From Diphasiastrum complanatum (lineage: Eukaryota > Streptophyta > Lycopodiopsida > Lycopodiales > Lycopodiaceae): 64,000 bases of DNA. Both the position numbers and the translations under genes were made by a program. The stretch's first letter is position 1. The number at the start of each line of letters is the position of its first letter. Below, piece by piece: positions 52,509 to 64,000 of this stretch. Where the stretch lies: positions 22,088,386 through 22,152,385 of the forward strand of contig CM055102.1 in the NCBI GenBank assembly GCA_029204225.1. The letters run 5' to 3'. The notes beneath the pieces are model-generated. The model saw only the letters and a program-made list of their open reading frames with translations, was not told the origin of the DNA and did no database searches.

Positions 52509-54380
52509 GGAGAGTAAAAAGATTTCACATAGTCCCCCTTGTCAAGTCAAGACCAAACCCTTTGAACCCTTCAATTTATAGCATAACAGGTAGAAACAAC
52601 GTTGTATAAAGTCTTATAGTACAGAGTACCATAAAGCGAAGCAAGTTTTAGGACACCCAACTGTTACCTCTGCCACCATCCCACAAAACACAACCGCACG
52701 AGTTAGTTACATGAGGAAGACAGAAGTCATAGTTGAGCATCAGCTGTTATCCATGTCTGAAACAAGATTCACTACTTTATCACATACAAGAGATATGTCC
52801 AATCTTTCCTATCATGCATTTTATAATTAGCAATACATTCTGCCCTTTAACGAAACCGTATCAGGGCAAATGCCATACTGATCAGTATAAGGGTCAAAAG
52901 AATGTATTAAGATCACATTAACATTCTACATGTAAGAAGCTATTTTGCAATACACAAATAAAAAGAGATTTGACTTTAGTATCAGTGCTAGGTACTAGGG
53001 TAGATCTGTGCCATACTAGCCCCAAGGACCTCTCACGAAGGTCGTTAGGAGTCCAAGCACCTCGCAGCTTCAGCAAATCCATGCCATACAAGCCCACCTC
53101 AGTCAAAACCCAAACCAAGTATATAGCCCACCTTCAATAGCCGCTTTTAGTTTTATGAATCCATACCTTGCCTTTAGTATCATAAACCAATCCTCATCAG
53201 ATTAAAGTAAGAAACGTAAGTTTTTCGGGATCATATAATTGCAAACAATCATTCTCACCATATCTAGAAGTCTTTCATGCGTACACGCACCGTATTGGAC
53301 TATTAAGTGAGAATGCCATTCATATTGCGTTAAATCATATAGCTTCATACCTGGATATGAGACAAAGACATTTTCTGAGCTACCCATCTTTAACAGCTTA
53401 AGCGAAACTCTCCTTATGTACTAATGATTTCAAACCGAAAAAAAATTGGATTAATGATAGTGCAACTTTCTTACTAGACTAACACATTTCAAGAAAGGTA
53501 ATAGGATCAGTCAAGTGTGATTCATCTTCACAAGTAGTTTTAGTGTCATCACGTGCCAAAGAACCATTCCATATTAGCTCCTTACTTGAATTCCAGCACA
53601 TGCTAAAAAGCATTTGTCACTTTGGTTATCATTGTGCTCACAACTATTACTAATTTCAGTGCCTCGTAGACGCTTTTTTAGTTATGGCCACAAACAATCG
53701 CATGCATTGATAGTTTCCATAAGCATCCACATAATATGTCCATTAGCAGTGTTAGAGAATAATTACAAGACAAACCAAGAGTTTGTAGGGTGGCCATCTG
53801 CAATTACATATGCACAGAACATGGATCAAGCAACAAACATAATCCTGTATGCAACCGGTGCGTCTTTTTATCAAAAAATAGCAAGTATGTGGGAGGTCCA
53901 TCACATTTCAGGATGGCGGCCAACTGTATATTATGCATGGTGCAGTAAGTAATAATTGTAAATGTGTGTAGCCACAAAAACTTCTTACAAAAATGCGATG
54001 AATTGGCCATAAGCAGATTGCTGGCCAGCGACCCACATGCCATACAAAAAGGTATTAACAAAAAGTGCCATACTGCGATTAGACAGCAAGTGGTTGTTCG
54101 TTGTCCAGAGCTTATCCAACAGAAGCAATTTAGAGTAACCACCTGAAGTGCTGATCCAAAATGCTCTTGAGGCAACGCCCAATTGTAGTTACTTCCAACG
54201 TACTTTCTGAGGCCAGAATACTATACCAATCCACATTATCATAGGGTATGTGAGCTCTTCACTTTAAGCATAACAAGAGAGATCATTAAGCCAAAAGATT
54301 GCTAGCAACTTTACCTTAGTTTGTAGTATTTTCCCACACGAATATTCCAAGCTTCTGCTCATCCAAGTCACAATAGAGAG

Positions 54381-54444
<64 letters not shown>

Positions 54445-55126
54445 CAGGAAGAGTGGGATTTAGGGTTGTGTAACCTTCCTTTATATAGAGATATCAGTAC
54501 ATCTAGATGCATTGGGTGCTTGATGACGCCCGCCGTTAGGTCGTATCTCTATAATGTGCACTGATTATAGTCGTTCAAGGAAAAAAGTTTCCCTCCAAAA
54601 GACCATAAATTTTTAAAAAAAAATTCATAAGGGGTCATATTTCTAAGTTTAACAAGGTAAGGCATTTTTATTGGTTTGGTACCATAAGGGAGAAACCATT
54701 TCATGATGTTTCAAAGAGCATATAAAATGTAATGACCATAAAATAGAGCCCATGAGAGAGAGAGGGAAAGAGAGATTAACGACACATAGCTCCTCTTGCC
54801 AAAGCAAGACCAAACCAACCTTTATTCATAACCCAACAAGGTAAAACATAGCTGAAAGCATACAATACTTCAAAGAAAAGCACCAATGAAAAACAAGCTA
54901 TGAAGATATCAACCAATAATGATAACAAGAGTGTAACATATCGTAATGTGTAGTGATGATGATCGTCTGCTCGTACATGGGCGCTACATAGCGTAAGCCG
55001 GCATGAAGAGGAGGAAGTGTGGTAGCGTTGTAGTAGTGGCACTCTTCTTTATATCATTTGTCTTTCTCTTTCACCAACCTAACTTGTGGAAGAGGTAAGT
55101 AATCTCATTTGTTGGATATGATAGAG
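52508..55126. other. No gene recognised; (GA)n tract at 54385-54441
   Basis: Two stretches beginning GAGAGAGAGGGA (about 52500 and 54755) are followed by similar words, CCCTTGTCAAGTCAAGACC and CTCTTGCCAAAGCAAGACC, which suggests a diverged dispersed repeat. The ORFs at 53614-53952 and 53804-54175 lie on opposite strands of the same DNA and have no family motif. Confidence 0.45.
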
Positions 55127-55397
55127 TTAGAATTAAAGTTAGAATCATTGTGTTATTGTACTGTGAATCCTATCAGTGGATAAGGATCAGTTGGCCTCGC
55201 CACGAGGCAAGTCGACGGGACACGCGTCCCGCCAACGGCAACCTGGGTCATGCATGGGTTGCCTGAGTGAACAACTATATGTACAGTGTAATTTCATTTT
55301 GAGAAATATAGTTGCTATGTGAGCTTGCAAAGGAGAGTGTTTTTTGTCTGTGTTATTGTGTAGCATGATCTGTGTTCATGTGCAAAGCAAATTCTAA
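55127..55397 (+). mobile_element. 5' LTR of copia family C element
   Basis: The 271-bp LTR begins TTAGAATT and ends AATTCTAA, an 8-bp perfect inverted repeat in place of the usual TG...CA. A primer site follows one base later. The window's last 55 bp (63946-64000) repeat its start (ATTGTACTGTG-like, then CCTATCAGTGGATA). It contains closely packed stem-loops at 55191-55263. Confidence 0.8.
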
Positions 55398-55398
55398 G

Positions 55399-56708
55399 TT
55401 GGTATCAGAGCCGTACAGGGAGTGTACATAGTACAGTGTCGCCGTTGAAGAGAGCTTCAGGAGAACTGTCTTCTGAGAGTTCGGGGTTTTACGGCGGGTT
55501 GAAGATGGAAAGAGAAGCACTGGTGCTCGGTTTCTAATTTATAGAGGCTTGCTAAGCTCAGCAGAGGGATTATTAGCCTATGCATAGTATCATACAAGGA
55601 GAAATTTGGTGAAAAATTGACAATTTCGAAGCCAGCTAAAAATTGAAACCGGGCTTGGGGTTACGGTTTTTATACATAACTGGTGATTTCTTCGCTGTCT
55701 GTGCACCGTTTTGGATGTCGTAAGGACAAGAAGGAAGCTAATCACATTGTCAACCATCCATGGAGAGATTCTGAGGTTTATGTCAGAGATTTGTCTCCAG
55801 ACAGTTAACCTAGCAAATTTGCGGTAAAAAGGTGAAAAAAGCCACTTTGTCAAGTTGAGCTAAAATCACCGTTTCTCCACGGAATTTCCTGATTGAACAC
55901 TCTACAGTCATGGATTCAGTAGGGCGACCCTGCTCCAGGCCTCAGATCGTGCTCAAAATGATCCACGGGAGAGTTTAATCTGATATTTTTCAGAGAAGAT
56001 AGGCGCGGTCGCAGGCAGGGTGGTCGCGGGCTGTTCGCGCACCAAACGCAATAGACAGCTTAGTGTACCAAAGACCATAGTGACTGCAGGAGCATGGTTC
56101 GATGCCCAGATGCAGTTTGGACCCTTGGATGAGGTGTGAAATGAATCGACGGTCCAGAATTTGTGATGGGAAAGAAATTTGAACCACAAGATTTGTTTCA
56201 GCCATTGGATGAGCTTTGAATAGGGCCCTGAAGAAGTGAAGTGCATTCTAGCCTTCAACTTCATTAAGAATTTTCATACTGAAAGTTGAGTTGGGTCCCT
56301 TCACTTGTGAAGGGTGAAGTTTCTTCAAAGTGAAGAAACAGTTCAAAAACTAGAAAAGTGCCTATTTTTGGGTCCTTTGCCCGTTTTGACCCAAACGAAA
56401 GGCTATAACCTCCAAACGAAGGGCACCCGGACTGTACCTGCAATTACGGTACAGCAAAACAGAGTGGTTGTAGTGGAGAAAGTGTTCGGAGTACGCCATA
56501 AGTGGTTTCACCATTCCACTGGGCACGTTGTTGGGAGTTGACGACTGAGTGCATTTCGGAAGGCGACGCCGATTTGGCTTTCAAATTGGTGGAAAAGCGG
56601 CGAGTGGCCTAGTAAGAAAAAAAGTGCAGGTCATTATTTTCAACTTCTGACATCACTGTTGGCCTTGACATACTGTTCTTAGCCTAAGGCAGAAGTTTCA
56701 AGCAGTAC
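55399..56708 (+). other. Primer-binding site and 1.3-kb untranslated leader (family C)
   Basis: TTGGTATCAGAGCC at 55399-55412 is the primer site. The leader has no long open frame. Parts of it recur in sense at 32079-32380 and 62058-62343 and in antisense at 60180-60480. Its last bases, TTTCAAGCAGTACATGG, introduce gag. Confidence 0.85.
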
Positions 56709-57660
56709 ATGGAGAGTCCATTTTGAGTGAAAGTAGCAAATTGGATGGGATTTTCATCTATGCAGTGTGGAAATTCAAAATGAAAAACATACTGATGGAG
56801 AAAGACGTGTGGGAAGTCATCACAGGTGATGAGAGAAGGCCGCCAAATGAAGCAGACATCAAAGTGTTCGACAAAAAGATGAGGAAAGCTTTGACCTTCA
56901 TTAACTTGTCAGTGAAGGATCACATCATTACCCACATTTGTGATGCTATTACACCTAGACAGGCATGGGATGTGCTAAAGGAGCAGTTCGAGACGTCAAA
57001 TCCGTCAAGAATCATGTTTCTGAAGTCAAAGTTGAATAGTGCCCGCATGGAACAAGGAGAGCACATTCAGACATACATGACCAGAATCAAGACAATGAGA
57101 GATGAACTGCATTCTATTGGAGAGCGCATACGTGATGTGGAAATGGTGCATAATGCATTATGCAGCATTGCAGAACCCTATCAGATGTTTGTGAGCGGAA
57201 TAGCATCAAGAGAAAGATTGCCAACCTTTGACGAGCTCACAATAATCTTGATGTAGGAAGGGCAACGACGAGAAATGGTGAAAGCTAGACGTCAAAATAC
57301 TGACAATCAGGCACTTGCGACACGCCAACAACAAGGCAAGGGCAAGGGCAAGAAGAAGTCTAAGCAGCAATTTGCCAAGTCTCAGGAGGATGAGGGATCT
57401 TCCAACAAAACTAAGAAGAAAGGCAAGTGCTTCCATTGTGGTAAAAAGGGCCACTGGAAGAGTGAATGTCGCAAATTCCTGACGAAACAAGGCAAGGGAA
57501 AACCAAAACAAGCAGGTAACCTTGTCGATGAGAGTGAGATTGAAGACTCTAGCATTTTCATATCTGCATTGTCATCTAATCAAGATGATCAAGCATGGTA
57601 TATTGACTCAGGAGCCACAAGACACATGACAGGTAACAAGAATTGGTTCATTAGTTTGAA
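56709..57660 (+). pseudogene. Copia gag and protease start (family C)
   Basis: The Gag frame at 56723-57256 contains LDGIFIYAVWKFKMKNILME, LSVKDHIITHICDAITPRQA and FVSGIASRERLPTFDEL. A TAG at 57254 interrupts it. The next frame, from 57275, carries a lysine/glutamine-rich linker, the zinc knuckle CFHCGKKGHWKSEC (correct CX2CX4HX4C), and the aspartic protease motif WYIDSGATRHMTGNKNWF. An LTR replaces the rest at 57663. The ATG at 56709 is out of frame after a small deletion. It is one of the best-preserved retroelement stretches in the window but not functional. Confidence 0.9.
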
Positions 57661-57662
57661 GG

Positions 57663-58702
57663 TGTTGGATAATGGAAGAGCTTGGTTTCAGAGGATCAAC
57701 ACTTTCCTAACGTTGTCACACAGTCTGCATATTTACATGCAAATTCGCACAGACAAAGAAAAGGCGAAAGAATCGCGACACTATGTTTCTACACAGTTTA
57801 AGGTGACAGACGAAAAGGTACACTATCTTACAGAATGCCAAAAGTGCCCTAAAAGCTAAGGCACCCTGTAAATCTTATCTTAAGGCCATTCGTAAGAGTG
57901 ATGCACTTTTTGCATCATCACCAACATTCACTTCAGCACTGGCTGACGTCGCATCCTTTTCACGCTCACCCCATGCGGTTGCGCTAACGGATTGGACAAC
58001 GATTGCAGCCACCCACGATCTCCTACAGACAGCACATCCACTTTGTACTTTCACATATGCACACTTGTAATATTATGTAACATATATATATTGGACACCA
58101 TTCGTGTAAGAGATGATGAAGAGAGCAGAAGAAGACGACATAAACGAAGTAGATGCCCTGAGCATTGATTCTTCATTTTGTCAGAATTAAGGTTTAATTC
58201 CTTTTTACATATTGAAATAAGCTTTGTAGGGCACGCGGTTTCGTCCGCTACTGTATTGTGCTCTACTACATTATTGAAATGTATACATGATATACTTAAT
58301 CTGATACAGTTTATTGTTCTGCATTCAGATCTGTGTTAATAATGTTATGCTTATCTTTCATTTTGTCTAACCTTTCTAGTTGTTCTTACTGGTAATAGAC
58401 GATTAACATTTAGTCTTGTCTTTCGCGAATCATTCGTGACTAATTATTAGTCTAGTTCTTCGCGAATCATTCGCGACATATAATTTGTCTTGCTATTTGT
58501 GACAAATTATTCTTCTGGCACTTCAGCTATTACGTAATCTAAAATGGTCGTGATTTCTATCACTAAAGTTCTGTCATTCTGATAGGCGTAGTCATGCTTA
58601 CGGAGAGAGTCGTATAGTTCATTCCGCTGCGCACGAACATTTTCTGTTCGAGTTCGTTTCTCGTTCGTGTTCGTCATTTATTTCCCCCCTCTCTCTCCAA
58701 CA
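57663..58702 (+). mobile_element. Solo LTR inside the family C protease gene
   Basis: It runs from TGTTGGATAATGG to CTCTCTCCAACA, with inverted termini TGTTGGA/TCCAACA and a length of about 1040 bp. It resembles the family A LTR in length and in GATAGGCGTAGTCATGC near 58583. No 5-bp duplication is visible at the flanks (GAAGG and ATATA), so it did not arise from a simple single insertion, or the flanks were rearranged. Confidence 0.75.
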
Positions 58703-58902
58703 ATATACACCAAAAAGAGTACTACAACTCTAACTTGAATAGATGTCGTAAGATAATTCTGTGAGGAAGCCATAGCTATTTACGGGAGACGTTTCCTTTG
58801 AAGAGTGATATAAAGCGAGTTCGAGTCTAGTTATTGCCATTGATTCACAACAATGATAGCGTCAAAAGTAATGCTATCTAACATTCTTATTTATAACAAG
58901 AT

Positions 58903-60170
58903 CATTATTTATTGCTATTAAGGAGAGCTTACACTGACAAGTATGCTATCTTTCAGTCTATTCAAGAGGAAGCTTTCCAAGTACATACATGTGTGATAGT
59001 GCACTCGAATCCAAAGAGTGAATCAATGACATACTCTGTCTCACAAGAAGATTGGGCAGTTATTGTCTGCTTCTTGCTGACCCAAATAACAGTTGTGTCT
59101 GTTGCGATGATACAGCCTCCCGAAATGCTCTTGGAGTCGTCTTTGAGGGATGCCCACAGCTTGCATCACTGTAGTACTTCACCTGAAATTCTACATCGCG
59201 AGAAAAACAAAGAGCATAGTCCTTAGTCTGCTGCAGGTACTACAAGATCCTCTTGGCAATTTTTCAGTGTGTAGGTCCTGGATTAATGTTGAATTGGCTC
59301 AATCTAAACACTTCGTAAGCATTGTTTGACAGTGTATTGTCTGCCAAGTACATCAATGAACCAAGAAGCCTTCTGTTAGGCTTTTGCAGCATTGCTTCCT
59401 GCTCTGCATCATCTCTAGGACTGTCTTCATTCGTCAATATTGTGCTAGGTACCATTGGAGTGTTTACTCCCTTACAGTCTACCATCTAGAAATTATCAAG
59501 GATTTCTGAATATATCTTGATTGGTGTAGATACAATCTTCGACCCTCAAGATCTCTATCAATCCGCAAGCCCTGGTAGAATTTTGCTTCACCTAGGTCTA
59601 ATATTTTAAAGTCCCTTGAAATATCTTTGTTCACCTGTGCAATCAGTGTGTCACTCTTTGACAGATCAATTTGTCATCAATATAGACACCAATAATAATA
59701 ATTTCACCATCTATGACTTTCACATAGGCTTTGTAGTCAGCCATTAAAGGCTGGAAGCCTAAGGATCTGAGTGCATGATCCTTCTTTTTGTACCATTGTC
59801 TGGCAGACTGTTATAGTCCATAGATGCTCTTGTGCATCCTGCAGACATAGTCAACAAACGATTTATAGGTAAAACTTGGTGGCTGGTCCATGTAGACTTC
59901 TTCGTTGAGATCTCCATGTAGGAATGTTGTCTTTTCATCTACAATATGGATCTTCTGATTGTAGGCTACTGCATATGTGTATAGCGATATGCTTGACTAT
60001 AGGAGAAAATGTTTCGGTGTAGTCAACACCATACTTCTACAAAAAAACTTTCGCGACTAGTCTGGCTTTGTATCTGGATATATCGTCGTCTGGTCCATAT
60101 TTGTATTTGTATATCCACTTACATTTGACAATCTTCATGTTTCCTGGCACTGGTTTAAGAGGCTTTTTGA
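58903..60170 (-). pseudogene. Copia reverse transcriptase-RNase H fragment (minus strand)
   Basis: On the minus strand from 60170: KPVPGNMKIVKCKWIYKYKY, RYKARLVAKVF, TETFSPIVKHIAI, then RDFKILDLGEAKFYQGLRI. The clearest open part, 59485-59264, is MVDCKGVNTPMVPST, RRLLGSLMYLADNT and FRLSQFNINPGPTH, the RT-RNase H junction. Lower down, VEFQVKYYSDASCG-like RNase H sequence follows. Stops and shifts are frequent. It is inverted relative to the surrounding element. Confidence 0.85.
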
Positions 60171-60179
60171 ACTTTTGAA

Positions 60180-60480
60180 TTGTTTCTTCACCTTGAAGAA
60201 ACTTCACCTTTCACATATGAAGGGACCCAACTCCAATTTCAGTTTGAAAGTTTTTAATGAAGTTGAATGGACAATCTTCCTTCAATGGCCTTCAGGTCTT
60301 TTCAAAGCCCCTTTCACCTCAATCCAATGGCTACCTTGGATCCAACGACCCACAACTGTTTTTGGAGGCTCGATCTTTACCACATATCTATGTGACTTGA
60401 GATCTGACGGTCATGGCTACTTTTGTGCGCTGATCCACGCGCTTGCAGGCAGGGCTCACTCTGGAACACTATGTGTTCTA
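60180..60480 (-). other. Inverted copy of the family C leader
   Basis: Reverse-complemented, it matches 56000-56345, including AGTTGGGTCCCTTCA and GTGAAGTTTCTTCAA. It joins directly to the RT at 60170, so the minus-strand element has leader fused to RT with gag, protease and integrase missing. Confidence 0.8.
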
Positions 60481-60793
60481 TGGTTTTAAAGCGCGCGACC
60501 AGTCCTCATGGCCTCCACGGCCTCTCCTCCTCTTTCATGATTTGTTGCTTCTTTTCAAGCCAAATTAGCTTGTTCTTGCATGATTCTTGAGTGTTTTTTA
60601 TCCAATCTGAATCTGTACCAACTGTGCCCTATCCCTGGCCTTGGAATGACTGAGAACAGCTGGTTTTTCCAACAATTTTCTAATTTTTACCAAGAAATCC
60701 TTCTTCAACACTTTTCCAAGCAATATGAATTTTCATATAGATTTCTGATATTCAAATTTGTTGTTTATAGCCATCATTTGGTATATCAAATAC

Positions 60794-60964
60794 TCAAGTC
60801 TGGGTAATGCATTGAATTTTTTTGCAGAATGTGGAAGATATATAGATGTGAGGTTGCATAAAGGGCCTTGGCGGAGGCTTGCCATCCACCAAGCGGAAGG
60901 ATTCTTCATCTGCTTCATCATAAGCGAAATCAAAGACGCTATACTCGGCGCCACCACCGCGCAT
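60794..60964 (-). CDS. Short unassigned open frame, 56 aa
   Basis: The ATG at 60964 opens MRGGGAEYSVFDFAYDEAD, then EESFRLVDGKPPPRPFMQP and HIYISSTFCKKIQ, ending at TGA 60794-60796. Its acidic and proline-rich composition looks more like real coding sequence than the surrounding frames, and GC content is higher here. I do not recognise it. It could be an exon fragment captured by a retroelement, or chance. The overlapping frames at 60733-61134 (minus) and 60758-61024 (plus) have no motif in this stretch. Confidence 0.25.
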   Translation of the reverse strand: MRGGGAEYSVFDFAYDEADEESFRLVDGKPPPRPFMQPHIYISSTFCKKIQCITQT

Positions 60965-61018
60965 TCTTTGTCAAGGAAAACTTCGTGTCCAATCCGCCGC
61001 TCTTCCAAAGAATTTCGA

Positions 61019-61670
<652 letters not shown>

Positions 61671-61683
61671 TGCAGCAGTAGCT

Positions 61684-61959
61684 ACAACCACCTACCTACA
61701 GAACAGGACATGCAAATCAAGTGTTCCTCACAATATCCCACATGAGGTGTGGTGGGGAAACAAGCCGAATCTAGCTCATGTACGTATCTTCGGATGTGTA
61801 GCATATGCACACATTCCAAAGAGAAAGAAACTGGATGAGAAGGTGGAGCAAGGATTCCTAGTGGGCTATGATGTACATTCATCATACTACAAGATCTACA
61901 TACTAGAGAGCAATGAAGTAAAGTCTGTCAGAGCGTCAAGTTTGACGAAGGAAGTATGA
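61684..61959 (+). pseudogene. Copia integrase C-terminal part
   Basis: After a broken start resembling YRTGHANQVF, the frame reads PHEVWWGNKPNLAHVRIFG, CVAYAHIPKRKKLDEKVEQG and FLVGYDVHSSYYKIY. This is the conserved end of the copia integrase core and the strand that follows it. The catalytic DDE region is absent, as the fragment follows the zinc knuckle by only a few bases. Confidence 0.88.
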
Positions 61960-62343
61960 TGGCTGACAAAGATCCAGTCAGCTACCGAAGCTGGTGAGTA
62001 TTCAAAAAAGGACAAATGGATAAAGGACATGGAAGACGAGATGGACTCCATGAAGTGGAACGGCTATAACCTCCAAGCGAAGGGCACTCGGACTGTACTT
62101 GCAAGTACGGTATCGCAAAACAGAGTGATTGTTGTGGAAAAAGTGTTTAGAGCATGCCAAAAGTGATTTCACCATTCCATTGGGCACGTAGTTGGGAGTT
62201 GGTGACAAGGAGCATTTTGGAAGGCGACGCCGATTTTGGCTTTCAATTTGGCGGAAAAGTGGCGGGTGGCCTGATAAGCAAAAAATTTCAGGTCATCATT
62301 TTTGACTTATGACATCACGATTGGCCTCGACATATAGTTTATA
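61960..62343 (+). other. RT start interrupted by a sense copy of the family C leader
   Basis: WIKDMEDEMDSMKWN at about 62013-62057 is the usual start of copia RT. It breaks at GGCTATAACCTCC (62062), from which the sequence follows the leader at 56400-56690, including GTTGGGAGTTGGTGAC and GCGACGCCGATTT. Coding sequence resumes near 62344. Confidence 0.8.
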
Positions 62344-63890
62344 GCCTACGATTGCAAGGAAAAAGATGTACTGTGGGATACATTTTCACCAGGAAGTCGT
62401 TCACCTGATAGGAAGCTCCCTAAGTGGTTTGAGATATTGATGGAGAGTCGCGACATGGATGACTTTCCAGGAACATCTAGCAATGGGGAGCTACAAAGAT
62501 CAACAAGAGAGAAGACACAACCTGAAAGGTATTAAACAGATTATGCTCTCTTATCTAGCATTATTCAAAGCAAAAAACCTTCGACTTATGTTGAAGCGAA
62601 GGATGATGACATTTGGGTCAAGGCCTTGGAAGAGGAGATGGAATCAATTGCTAAGCATAGCACATGGGACTTAGTGGAACCACTAGTTGGCAAGAAATCC
62701 ATTGGTTGTATATGGGTATACAGGACTAAGTACCATGCAGATGGAAGTATAGCAAAGCACAAAGCAAGATTGGTGATCAAAGGGTATGCACAAAGTAAAG
62801 GGATCGACTATGAGGAGACCTTTGCGCCAGTATGTAAGTGGAATACTCTACGTCTGCTTGTTATTTTAGCTTCACATTTTGGTTGGCCTTTGCATCAGAT
62901 GGATGTAAAATCTGCTTTTCTAAATGGTGAGTTAGAAGAAGAGGTATTCATGGATCAACCTGAAGGCTTTGTAGCGAAAGGACATGAGAATAAAAGACCT
63001 CATGGAACAATTCGAGATGACAGATCTCAGCCTAATGCATTATTGCCTTGGAGTGGAGGTGTGGCCAAAAGGACAGGAAGTGGGTCTAACACAGTTGAAG
63101 TATGTCAAAGAGTTGCTGCACAGGTTCAGGCTACAAGATTGCAAGCCAGTGAACACTTGTATTGAGCTAGGTAAAAAGCTTTCTAAGCTTGACAAATCAC
63201 ATCCATTTCATTCTACGCTGTATAGGCACTTAGTAGAGAGCTTGATTTATCTTACCACGACTAGACCAGATATATGTTATGTTGTTGGTATCGTAAGTCA
63301 GTTTATGGCAGCACCTACATAAACGCATTGGAAGACAGCCAAGCGCATTTTGTGTTATGTCAAAGGCAATTCCGATTATGGCTTGGTGTACAGGAAGCAT
63401 GAGGGTTTACCTGAGTTATGTGGCTATGTGGATACGGATTGGGGAGGTGACTATGATGATCGTAGATCCACCACACAGTATGTATTCCAGCTTTATGGCA
63501 GTTGCTTTTCCTGATCTAGTAAGAAGCAAAGTACAGTTGCTCTATCCACAACCAAAGCAGAGTATAAGACAATGTGTAGTGCAGCACATGAAGCTATATG
63601 ATTGAGGCAAATCTTGGATGAAGTTGGCATGAAACAAGAAAATCTCACGACTATACATAGTGACAGTGAGAGTGGCATTCAGCTAGCAAAGAATCCAGTG
63701 TTCCATGCAAGAACCAAACACATTGAGATTTAGTCTCACTTTATAGGTGAGAGGCTGTTGAGTCGTGAAATTCATGTTGTTCATTATTGTAGTATGGACG
63801 AACAACTAGCTGACATTTTCACTAAGCCACTCATTAGAGAAAAGTTCGATAAGTTTAGATCAAAGCTTTTTGTACTTAAGGTTTGTTAAC
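62344..63890 (+). pseudogene. Copia reverse transcriptase-RNase H lacking the YVDD segment
   Basis: The RT N-terminal half is well kept at 62626-62985: WVKALEEEMESIAKHSTWDL, KSIGCIWVYRTKYHADG, KARLVIKGYAQSKGIDYEET and MDVKSAFLNGELEEEVFMDQ. At about 62985 the frame jumps from KGHENK to KDLMEQFEMTDLSLMHYCLG. The stretch normally holding LYGLKQ and YVDD, roughly 100 residues, is missing. RNase H follows with stops: GYVDTDWGGDYDDRRSTTQY, KKQSTVALSTTKAEYKTM and EQLADIFTKPLIREKFDKF. It cannot polymerise. Confidence 0.9.
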
Positions 63891-63930
63891 TTTGATGCTA
63901 TGTATATGATTGTATGAAAAGTAGACTCTA

Positions 63931-64000
63931 CTTTAAGAGAGAGAGTTAGAATTAATGTAGAACTACTGTGTTACTGTATTGTGGGTCCTATCAGTGGATA
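63931..64000 (+). mobile_element. Polypurine tract and start of a 3' LTR (cut by the window end)
   Basis: CTTTAAGAGAGAGAG (63931-63945) precedes TTAGAATTAATG at 63946, which matches the start of the 55127 LTR with several differences. The rest lies outside the window. Confidence 0.8.

Noticed and set aside
53804-54175. 123-codon minus ORF
   Set aside because: No recognisable motif, opposite-strand ORFs overlap it, and composition (many Cys, Leu, Phe) is typical of chance frames in AT-rich DNA.

Overview
This is nuclear DNA from a land plant, dominated by retrotransposons. It is AT-rich and has long microsatellites, nested and broken Ty1/copia and Ty3/gypsy elements, short GT-AG introns, and a member of the plant-specific telomere-repeat-binding (TRP/TBP, 'telobox' Myb) family. 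Nothing in the window fixes the lineage more narrowly. There is no sign of bacterial, organellar or viral sequence beyond endogenous retroelements.

Layout. 0-1 kb: a small hAT-like element, then the end of a minus-strand copia element. 1.05-10.0 kb: a diverged tandem array of about 0.74 or 1.05 kb units, each holding a tRNA/SINE-like stretch. 10.98-11.55 kb: a second hAT-like element of the same design as the first. 11.9-13.4 kb: a minus-strand exon encoding a double-stranded-RNA-binding domain, with a 7-bp-period minisatellite upstream of it. 14.0-23.4 kb: a nest of copia elements of one family (LTR about 1.1-1.2 kb) in both orientations, all defective. 23.5-27.7 kb: gypsy remnants and a 75-bp minisatellite.

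27.9-29.4 kb: a clean three-exon thioredoxin gene on the plus strand (153 aa, active site WCAPC, CXXS-like clade). 31.3-33.1 kb: two copia gag remnants. 37.7-45.6 kb: a minus-strand TRP-type telomere-binding protein gene. Its ubiquitin-like domain and split C-terminal Myb domain are clear, its N-terminal exons are partly identified, and its introns hold a gypsy fragment, a SINE-like piece and (TC)n tracts. 48.7-50 kb, upstream of that gene: a (CT)n tract and about five tandem 220-bp units, each carrying an ACGT/G-box-like motif. 55.1-64 kb: a mosaic of copia sequences with a long untranslated leader that recurs in sense and antisense, a solo LTR, a reversed pol fragment and an RT lacking its catalytic segment.

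The three host genes (dsRNA binding, redox, telomere binding) are functionally unrelated neighbours, as is usual in plants. The rest reads as the product of repeated nested insertion, deletion and unequal exchange.
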